From: Promicromonospora thailandica | Lineage (GTDB): Bacteria > Actinomycetota > Actinomycetes > Actinomycetales > Cellulomonadaceae | Assembly (NCBI RefSeq): GCF_024171955.1 | Contig: NZ_JAMTCS010000001.1 | Coordinates: forward strand, 620,001 to 684,000 | Length of the DNA: 64,000 nucleotides | Direction: 5' to 3' | Part shown: positions 57,293-64,000 of the stretch, piece after piece | Layout of the letters: every line of letters starts with the position of its first letter | Position numbering within the stretch: the first letter of the stretch is position 1 | Translations under genes and position numbers: made by a program | Notes under the pieces: model-generated | The model's database searches: none | The model's input: the letters and a program-made list of their open reading frames with translations, nothing else | What the model was told of the DNA's origin: nothing

Positions 57293-60148
57293 CTACGCTG
57301 ACCGCACGGACCCACCCACCTCGTCACCGAGCAGGCGACGCAACCGGTCCGCGACGGGGTCGCTCGTACCGTCCAGGAGCGCCAGCGCCTCGGCGCGGAC
57401 GGCTGCGGCCGCGGCGGCGTCTCCCGCCACGGCGTGCGCGTCCCCGAGGTTCGCGAGGCTGGCCCCCTGGTACTTCAGGTCCCGGGCCTCCCCGAAGGCC
57501 ACGGCCGCTGTCCGGAACGAAACAGCTGCATCACGGACCTGTCCGGCAGCGAGCTGGACGATGCCAAGAGTATCGGTGGCGTGCGCGACGGCGAGCGCGT
57601 CGTCGGTTGTGGCAAGTCGGGCGAGGGCCGCACGAGCGGTGGCCAGGGCGTGTACGGCATCACCGAGCGTCATGTAATGCACAGCGAGGTTGTTCAGTGC
57701 CAGTGCCTGCAACGATGGTTCGTCTGAGAGCTCGATGGCCCGCTCCAACGCCATCGTGGTCACACCCTGTTCAGAGTATTCGTCGTTGTAGGACCCGAGG
57801 CTGACGAGTACCCACGCCGCTGCCGTCTGCCTACCCTCCGACAGATAGAGGCGAACCGCCTCTTCCAGATGGGTACGGGCGCTGTGCGCGATGTCGTGGC
57901 TGCTGCCCGGCGTATATGGTCCGGGCGGGCCGAGGCCGGTCTGGACCCCGAGGGCGACACCGAGCCCTTGATGGGCTCGTGCTTGACCGACCACGTGCCC
58001 GCTCCGCTCCGCGGCGGCGAGCCCGACCCGCCACAGTGCGATGGCGTCCGACCAGTACTCGGCACGGTGGAGGTAGGTGGCGAGGCACCATGCGAGTTGC
58101 CAGACCCTCTCATCCAGCCCCTCGGCCAGCGCTGTCTCGACCGCGGCCTGCAATGCGCCTCGGTGCTCCCCGAACCAGACGAGTGCGGCCGCCGCATCGA
58201 CCGGTCGCACGATCTCAGCACCAGGCGCAGGAGAGATCAGGTCCAGCGGGACCCGGATCGGCTCCAGCAGGACCGTTGCCTCGTTGGCGGACCCGATGTA
58301 GTGGTCCATGGCGCGGTCGATCGCACCCTGCCTGACTTCGGAGGACTCTGCGGCGAGCTCGCCTGCGTACGCCCGGACGAGGTCATGCAACGCGTACTGG
58401 TGCCAACCTGTCTGCACGAGCAGGCTGGCCCGGGTCAATGTCTCCAGCGCGGTCAGGTCCTGGCGGCCCATGGCTGACCGCGCGGCCGGTGCATCGAACG
58501 GGGCCTCGGGCAACGCGGCGAGCTGGCACAGGGCCCTTAGCGTTTCCGGGTCCAGGTTGGTGCAGGACCACGAGAGTACGGCGCGTATGTCCACCGCGGG
58601 GTCGGTATCGCCGAGCACATCGAGGACCTCTCGGGCGGACCGGAGCTCGCTCGCGACCGCTGAGAGGGGGACGCCGGGGGCATCTCGCAGCCGTGCGCCC
58701 ACGACGGCCAGCGCCAGAGGCAGTCCGGCCGTGGCGTCGACGATCGCCGCCAGGGAAGTCGGGTCGGCGTCGACACGTTCCGGTCCTACCCACCGGGAGA
58801 GCAGCGCTCCGGCATCCGCGTCGCCGAAGGTGTCCAGGTGCACCGCGGCCGTGCCGGTCACACGCAGCGCCGCGAGCCGGTCGCGGCTGGTGATCAGTGC
58901 GAGGCTGCCGGATGTCCCGGGCAGCAGAGGACGCACCTGGGCCGCGTCGCGGGCGTTGTCCAGGAGGACCAGGACCCGACGGCCGGCAACGGTCGAGCGG
59001 TACAGCGCGGCACGGGCATCCAGCCCGTCTGGCACGTGGTCACTGCGGACGCCGAGAGACTCCAAGATCCTGACCAGGGCTTCGTCGGGATCCAGGGGCG
59101 ACTGCGTGTGGTCGAAGCCCCGCAGGTCGACATAGAGCTGCCCGTCCGGGAACGCCCCGGCGTTCTGGTGGGCCCAGTGAATGGCAAGGCTGCTCTTGCC
59201 GACGCCGCCCATTCCTGAAATCACCGCGCTCGTGGGCGCGCCCTCCACGTCGAGGAGCGCGTCAGCCCATGCCAGCTCCTGTTGCCGTCCGAAGAAGTCA
59301 TGACGGTCCGCAGGCAGCTGAGCAGGACGCACGAGGGGGGCGCCTTGCGTCCCGGGCGCGCCATGACCGGTCGTGGCGCCGCCCTGGCCGGGTTCCGTGA
59401 GGACGAGACCTGGGTCGGAGACAAGTATGCGCTGGTACATGTCGCGGAGCGCAGGCCCAGGGTCCAGACCCAGCTCGTCGGCCAACAGACGGGCACCGGC
59501 CTGGTAGACCTCGATGGCGTCCGCCTGCCGGCCGTCACGATACAGAGCCCGCATGAGCAGTGCGCGGATGTCCTCGCGGTAGGGGTGCGCCTCGACCATC
59601 GTGGTGAGCTCCGCTACCACCGCACCCCCCGTGTCCAGCATCGTGGCGAGGCGCAGCGTGATGGCCGCCAGACGCTCCTCCTGGAGCCGGACGCGCTGGT
59701 TTGCCGCGTAGGTCCCGGGCACCCCGTCCAGGCCGTCGCCACGCCACAACGCGAGCGCATCGGTGAGGGCAGCCAACGCCCCGCCGAGGTCGGCGGCCCG
59801 CCCGAGCCTGCGTCCTTGGCTCAGCAGCGCCTCGAACCGTGCGACGTCCACCGATGCAGGGGCGGTACGCAGCGCGTACCCGCCACTGACCGTCTCGACC
59901 GTGGCGTCGGTGCCGTGCAGGAGATGGCGCAGTCGCGACACGTAGGTGCGCAGTGTGCCGGACGCTCCACGTGGTGGCTCGTCGTCCCAGAGGGCCGCAG
60001 CGAGCTCGTCGGTACCCGTGACCCGGCCGGCGTGGAGCAGGAGCATCGCCAGGAGGGCCTTCTGCTGGGGAGAACCTGCCGGCACCTCGGTTCCGGAGCG
60101 CCACATCCGGACCGGCCCCAGGAGCGCGAACGTAACTTTTTCGGACAC
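57293..60148 (-). CDS. SARP/AfsR family transcriptional regulator with NB-ARC and TPR domains
   Basis: 951 residues from a GTG. An OmpR-like winged helix at about 5-95 (F-A-L-L-G-P-V-R-M-W-R; L-R-T-Y-V-S-R-L-R-H-L-L; G-G-Y-A-L) is followed by a BTAD helical domain to ~245, an NB-ARC ATPase with G-M-G-G-V-G-K-S-S near 314 and L-V-L-L-D-N-A-R-D, and TPR repeats from ~620 to the end. SARPs bind phased direct repeats and activate antibiotic or secondary-metabolism operons. Triple 11-bp-phased GTCGAC sites elsewhere in this window are candidate targets. Confidence 0.95.
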   Translation of the reverse strand: MSEKVTFALLGPVRMWRSGTEVPAGSPQQKALLAMLLLHAGRVTGTDELAAALWDDEPPRGASGTLRTYVSRLRHLLHGTDATVETVSGGYALRTAPASVDVARFEALLSQGRRLGRAADLGGALAALTDALALWRGDGLDGVPGTYAANQRVRLQEERLAAITLRLATMLDTGGAVVAELTTMVEAHPYREDIRALLMRALYRDGRQADAIEVYQAGARLLADELGLDPGPALRDMYQRILVSDPGLVLTEPGQGGATTGHGAPGTQGAPLVRPAQLPADRHDFFGRQQELAWADALLDVEGAPTSAVISGMGGVGKSSLAIHWAHQNAGAFPDGQLYVDLRGFDHTQSPLDPDEALVRILESLGVRSDHVPDGLDARAALYRSTVAGRRVLVLLDNARDAAQVRPLLPGTSGSLALITSRDRLAALRVTGTAAVHLDTFGDADAGALLSRWVGPERVDADPTSLAAIVDATAGLPLALAVVGARLRDAPGVPLSAVASELRSAREVLDVLGDTDPAVDIRAVLSWSCTNLDPETLRALCQLAALPEAPFDAPAARSAMGRQDLTALETLTRASLLVQTGWHQYALHDLVRAYAGELAAESSEVRQGAIDRAMDHYIGSANEATVLLEPIRVPLDLISPAPGAEIVRPVDAAAALVWFGEHRGALQAAVETALAEGLDERVWQLAWCLATYLHRAEYWSDAIALWRVGLAAAERSGHVVGQARAHQGLGVALGVQTGLGPPGPYTPGSSHDIAHSARTHLEEAVRLYLSEGRQTAAAWVLVSLGSYNDEYSEQGVTTMALERAIELSDEPSLQALALNNLAVHYMTLGDAVHALATARAALARLATTDDALAVAHATDTLGIVQLAAGQVRDAAVSFRTAAVAFGEARDLKYQGASLANLGDAHAVAGDAAAAAAVRAEALALLDGTSDPVADRLRRLLGDEVGGSVRSA

Positions 60149-61074
60149 GAACAGCCTTTCAACAGCAGATGGGTCGCCTTCACGGAGGTCGGCCGCCGTG
60201 GTGATCCTGGCGACTCCGTATTCGAGCTGTCAGGCTCGGGGAGTCCGCAGCGGGTCACGCGAGCCACGGCACACCGCAATTTACGAGGCTATTCCTACCT
60301 GCGGCACCCGGCTCGCAGCGGACGCGACCGCTACCCCTCAGCACAAGACCTGCAGCAGTTCGGGCGGGCCGCGGACGATGGGGTCGTCTCGTCCATCCGA
60401 GGGCACTGGTACGCGAACCACGTGACGTCTCATTGGAGTTTTGGGAGAAGCGAACTCCGCCCGCATTTGTAACGCCATCATTTCTGGAGGGCACCGTGAA
60501 CTGCACCAGGAAGCGTCTCGCCGCAACAGCATGACGTCGCGGGCGAGTCGGTGACTCATGCCGCCTCGACTGCTCGCATCTCCGAGTCGCTCCGCTGGCT
60601 CCGACCGACTGCCCGAGTTACCGCCGGTCGCGGCCACGGTGGGTTCATTCTGAGTTATTGCTCTTGTTCGAAGCCGCTTTGTACTGCCCGGGGCTTCGAG
60701 CGGCCCCACTGAGTCCAGTGCAGCGCTGATGATGCGTACCGACTCGTCGTGGTCGGTGTTTCCCATGGCTCCGAGCATCATCATTGCCAGCGCGAGCTCG
60801 CTGACCGAGATGCCTGTTCCACCCAGTGTTCTGTATCTCGTGGAACCCATCGAAACGCGGGCCGGCGAGCCCAGGCAGACGGCGATGCCACCGGGGTCCG
60901 GAAGTACCCCTTGGGCTGCCACGCTGCCTCGTGAGACATCGTTCCTGTCCGAGAGGGCGCGTCCCGGGGCACCGGGCGAGGTGCGGGCGCCGGGCACGTA
61001 GCGTGGTGAGACTGCCTGGAACGGGCGGCGCCGGACGGATCCGGTCCAGCATCACGGTCATGTGAGGAGGTTCG
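60149..61074. other. intergenic region with a reductase remnant
   Basis: 926 bases between the SARP gene and the last giant. Apart from the aldo/keto reductase fragment at 60711-60850 I see no gene. The part next to 61075 holds AGGAGG (61065-61070), the ribosome site of the giant. No hairpin or operator stands out. Confidence 0.5.
60711..60850 (-). pseudogene. aldo/keto reductase, N-terminal fragment
   Basis: From an ATG at 60850 the minus strand encodes T-R-Y-R-T-L-G-G-T-G-I-S-V-S-E-L, then M-M-L-G-A-M-G-N-T-D-H-D-E-S-V-R and I-I-S-A-A-L-D, the start of an aldo/keto reductase. Family sequence ends after about 45 residues; the barrel and catalytic tyrosine are missing. Confidence 0.7.
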
Positions 61075-64000
61075 ATGACGCTCGTCGTCACGCGCCAGGA
61101 CGATCGGCTCCCCGACAGCAGGTGGCGCACGTCCCGTCACAGCGCCTCAGGGCCGGGCGCCGCGTGCGTGCAGGCCGCCGTCGCGGAGCGATTGCCGGAC
61201 GGGCTGGTGGTGCTGCCGGACGGTTCCGTCGACCGGAGCCTACTCCGGACGGCAGTCGTCCCGGAGGTCGGGCAGGAACGCGCCGGTCTTGCCGTCGAGT
61301 CCCGCGCCGACGCCGACCGGCTCGCCGTGCGCGCGAGGACGGTGCTTGGCAAGCTGCCGGCAGACGTCGCCGAGTTCTTCGTCCGGCAGGCCGTCGACAT
61401 CATGGCAGCGCACCACCGTCCCTTCCCCCTCGTCATCGGGCCTGCTACGAGCCCTGACACCTCTCTCGAGCGGGTTCGTGACATCCTCGCTCACCGCATG
61501 TACGTCGATCTGGGGTGGACGGTCCACGACGGGTGGCCCCTCGCCCCCTCAGCGAGCGAGACCGTAGACCGAACGGCTGGCGTCCGGCAGCTATCCGCCA
61601 CCCTGGGCGACCTCTACGAGACCTGGCCGCCGACCGACCGGGCGGGTCTGCGCGGCGGCCGCGCCGGGCGGGAGGTCGAGACCGGGATCGAGGTCCGCAG
61701 CCAGCTCGAGCTCCGCGCCTTCAACAACCAGATCGGGGCGACGCGGCTCATCACGTCGCCTGGCGGCACGGTCTCGCTAGTCCTGGACGGCTCCCCAACG
61801 AAGAAGAAGGGGGACATGATCGTCGAGCTGGTCACCTCCGCCGACTTCGTCCTCGGTGGAGAAGCCGGCACGGATCCCGCCGAGACGGCCAGCGCCGAGA
61901 GGTCGATGCTCGCCAGGCTGCGCCGGGCCCGCCCCGGACAGTCGCTCACTGACGTGTTCCCCGTGGACGCCGGGTACGTCGCTCACCCTCACGCCCGGAA
62001 GGTCAAGGTCGGGGCGGACGTGGCCCCCGGGCGGCTCGACACCCAGATGACCGCCGGCGTGCCGGTCATCGGCATCCGTCAGCTGTTGCGGCTCGCGCTC
62101 GAGCACCCGACCCAGCCCGACAGTGAGTCGGTCCGGCACGGCCACAGCGCCCTGGCCTTCGGTGACACGGTCGGCGCGCGGTTCATCGACCTCGATCCCC
62201 GGAGCCGGGACCTGGCCGCGCGACTGGATCGGCGCGAGCCAGGCAACCCCGTCATGGCCTACCTGCGCCACTACCTGACGCTGGTCTACACACACACGGC
62301 CGCCCAGATCCACGGGTCCGTGTCCGAGACGCACATCAAGAAACACTTCCTGCTGGTGGCCGCCCGGGTCTCGATGGCGCGGATCCGCAGCAGCCTCCCC
62401 CGGGAGGCCCAGGACTGGCTGGAGCGGAACCACTCCGTCGTCCGCGAGGAACTACTCGCCCGGTACCGCCGGGACAACCTCGACGACCCGGAGGTCACCG
62501 AGCTCTGGCTGGGCAGCGAGCACGAGGAGGACATCTTCGCCCTGGAAGTGCCCTTCGGCGGGACCACCCGCAGGCACACGGTCGGCGAGTTCGTCGACAG
62601 CGCCGTGCAGTCAGCCGCCACGGAGATCGACCCGAACAGATCGCTCAGCATCCGGTCGTTCCTACCGGGGATGGACACGAGCTTCGGCTGGCGGGAGGAC
62701 CTGCCCCTCGTCCCGCTGGAACTGCGTGCCTTCGGCGAAACGACGCGGACGCTCGAAGATGTCGCGCGCTGGAACGACGTGGTCATCCAGCGCGCGCGGG
62801 AGGCGGACACCTATGCGCGCACGATCCTCCGGTTGCCGCCGCCTCGTCTCAGTGCTCCGCAGATGCACACCGCCGTCGACCCGGGGTCGACCGACACGTT
62901 CAGCGCCGCACGGCTGCGAGCATTCGCCGTCACCATCGCAGCGGAAGCGAGCGCCCGCGCGGCCGAGGGCCGTCCCCTCCCCGTACTCGAGGTCCACCTC
63001 GAGGGTGGAGGGAACCCTCGCGCTACCTACCACCCGGGCGGCGATCCCCGCAGAAAGGGACAGGAGCGCGCGACGGCCGTCCAGCGTGACCTTGAGCAGG
63101 TGCTCCACACCGAGCTGCAGCGCAGCGGACTGCCCGCCAATGCCGTCACATACTCGGCCACGTCGCGTGGCGACAGGCTCACCCATTCCCCCTTCGGCCA
63201 GTCCGAGAGCATGGACGCTGACACCCGCCGGCGCCAGGTCGTCCTGTGGATCACCCCGCACACGGCTGCCTCCCGGCACACGGGGTCGAGCGGTCGCCCC
63301 GAGGGGCAGACCATCCTGCACCCCGGTCAGAGCGAAGCGATGGTCGCGTCCGGATCGGCGTCTGCCGCCGGCGCCCTCCAGGACCGGCCCTCACGAATCC
63401 TCTCGATGGACGAATGGCTGGGCCGGTCAGCGGCCTCGGAGGGGACAGAGTCGCGCTCGGCCGAGTTGCGGCGGATCGACGCGGCCGTCCAGGCGGTCGA
63501 GGCTAGTCCCTTCGACGTCGGTTCGCTGGACGTGCTGTTGGCCGCCAGCGCGGCGTGGACCCGGAAGAGCAGCGCGAGCAACAGCCGCCTGGGCGTGGTC
63601 CGAGAGGTCGAACAAGTGGCGCGTGCACGACGCGATCGCCTCAGTCGCATCAGCGACACATCGGATCTCGTGAGCCTCCTGCGCGACTCCTACCGGCCGT
63701 CCGCCCCCACGGAGCGTCATGCGCGGGACGTCTTCGGGCGGCTGGCCCTGCCAAGGACACCTGCGTTCCTGGTGGACCCGAGGAGCAACGTCCCGTACGA
63801 CTACTCCGCGCTCACCGCCGACGAAGGCGTCCACTTCCTACGCATGATGGACCTCCGGCGAGGGGACGTCCGGGCTTCCGACTTCAATCCTCGGGGGTGG
63901 CGGATATCCGAGGGGGCGTACAGCGTCGTGCACCACCGGCGCGATCGCCGGTGGTCACCGAATCCCGACGTGGCCCCCTTGGCCACGGCCGACGTCCGGA
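61075..64000 (+). CDS. giant multi-domain protein 4, N-terminal part (cut by window end)
   Basis: Open from an ATG behind AGGAGG to the window end, giving the first 975 residues. DUF397-like N-terminus S-R-W-R-T-S-R-H-S...A-C-V-Q. A mixed alpha/beta region to ~770 has no family I recognise. From ~780 (M-D-E-W-L-G-R-S ... S-A-E-L-R-R-I-D) it matches giants 2 and 3 closely, through D-V-F-G-R-L, P-Y-D-Y-S-A-L-T-A-D-E-G-V-H-F-L-R and R-R-D-R-R-W-S-P-N-P. In the other two this stretch leads directly into the TcdA/TcdB-like glycosyltransferase, so that domain should begin just past the window end. Third member of the same toxin-like family. Confidence 0.85.
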   Translation, partial: MTLVVTRQDDRLPDSRWRTSRHSASGPGAACVQAAVAERLPDGLVVLPDGSVDRSLLRTAVVPEVGQERAGLAVESRADADRLAVRARTVLGKLPADVAEFFVRQAVDIMAAHHRPFPLVIGPATSPDTSLERVRDILAHRMYVDLGWTVHDGWPLAPSASETVDRTAGVRQLSATLGDLYETWPPTDRAGLRGGRAGREVETGIEVRSQLELRAFNNQIGATRLITSPGGTVSLVLDGSPTKKKGDMIVELVTSADFVLGGEAGTDPAETASAERSMLARLRRARPGQSLTDVFPVDAGYVAHPHARKVKVGADVAPGRLDTQMTAGVPVIGIRQLLRLALEHPTQPDSESVRHGHSALAFGDTVGARFIDLDPRSRDLAARLDRREPGNPVMAYLRHYLTLVYTHTAAQIHGSVSETHIKKHFLLVAARVSMARIRSSLPREAQDWLERNHSVVREELLARYRRDNLDDPEVTELWLGSEHEEDIFALEVPFGGTTRRHTVGEFVDSAVQSAATEIDPNRSLSIRSFLPGMDTSFGWREDLPLVPLELRAFGETTRTLEDVARWNDVVIQRAREADTYARTILRLPPPRLSAPQMHTAVDPGSTDTFSAARLRAFAVTIAAEASARAAEGRPLPVLEVHLEGGGNPRATYHPGGDPRRKGQERATAVQRDLEQVLHTELQRSGLPANAVTYSATSRGDRLTHSPFGQSESMDADTRRRQVVLWITPHTAASRHTGSSGRPEGQTILHPGQSEAMVASGSASAAGALQDRPSRILSMDEWLGRSAASEGTESRSAELRRIDAAVQAVEASPFDVGSLDVLLAASAAWTRKSSASNSRLGVVREVEQVARARRDRLSRISDTSDLVSLLRDSYRPSAPTERHARDVFGRLALPRTPAFLVDPRSNVPYDYSALTADEGVHFLRMMDLRRGDVRASDFNPRGWRISEGAYSVVHHRRDRRWSPNPDVAPLATADVR

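Noticed and set aside
1..64000. CRISPR array, insertion sequence or replication origin
   Set aside because: I saw no regularly spaced direct repeats, no transposase or integrase, and no DnaA-box cluster. The only att-like features are the two tRNA fragments.

Overview
The window is very GC-rich with dense GTG/ATG-started genes preceded by purine-rich ribosome sites. It carries a type VII secretion (ESX) locus, a SARP/AfsR regulator, FadR-type GntR and TetR regulators and DUF397-type proteins. Together these point to an actinobacterium, probably a Micrococcales or related genus. That placement is inference from gene style; no rRNA or complete tRNA is present.

Layout. 1-3.6 kb: the end of an alpha/beta hydrolase, a MarR/quinone-oxidoreductase pair, and a frameshifted TetR facing a SnoaL-like/NIPSNAP operon. 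3.6-6.3 kb: a Phd/PIN toxin-antitoxin pair lying between two 35-bp copies of a tRNA 3' end, then a glycosyltransferase truncated next to the second copy. 6.0-16.7 kb: a rearranged region in which one small-protein family heads three enzyme loci. Two of these loci are copies of one ancestral operon that have decayed reciprocally, and they share triple 11-bp-phased GTCGAC repeats that resemble SARP boxes. A 1779-residue beta-rich giant protein lies between them. 16-19.8 kb: GntR, TetR, FAD monooxygenase and a membrane-anchored ricin-type lectin.

19.8-44.2 kb is the ESX core: a beta-helix/AAA+ EccA-like protein, EccD, two WXG100 proteins, two LuxR-type regulators, a 1.8-kaa zincin-motif protein flanked by two small DUF397-half proteins, EccC with three FtsK-type ATPase domains, two more WXG100-like proteins, a WXG100-headed giant and a YbaB/EbfC-like protein. 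EccB, EccE and mycosin are not in the window. 44.2-53.9 kb: two giant multi-enzyme proteins in tandem with TcdA/TcdB-like glycosyltransferase and papain-fold deamidase (Tox-PL) domains. One also has a caspase-like domain, the other a protein-glutaminase-like domain. 54-60 kb: a TRIC/UPF0126 channel, a second GntR facing two hydrolases, and a 951-residue SARP/AfsR regulator. 61 kb to the end: the N-terminal 975 residues of a third giant of the same family, cut by the window edge just before its expected glycosyltransferase domain.

How it fits together (inference): the giant proteins look like substrates of the ESX machine. They carry a DUF397-like W-x-x-S-x-x-S...(A/Y)-C-V signature at the N terminus, the C terminus or both. 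Beside the zincin giant, the complementary DUF397 half (V-x-R-D-x-x-D-P-D-G) is encoded by two separate small genes, one on each side. This split and capped DUF397 arrangement is the best candidate here for an undescribed system.
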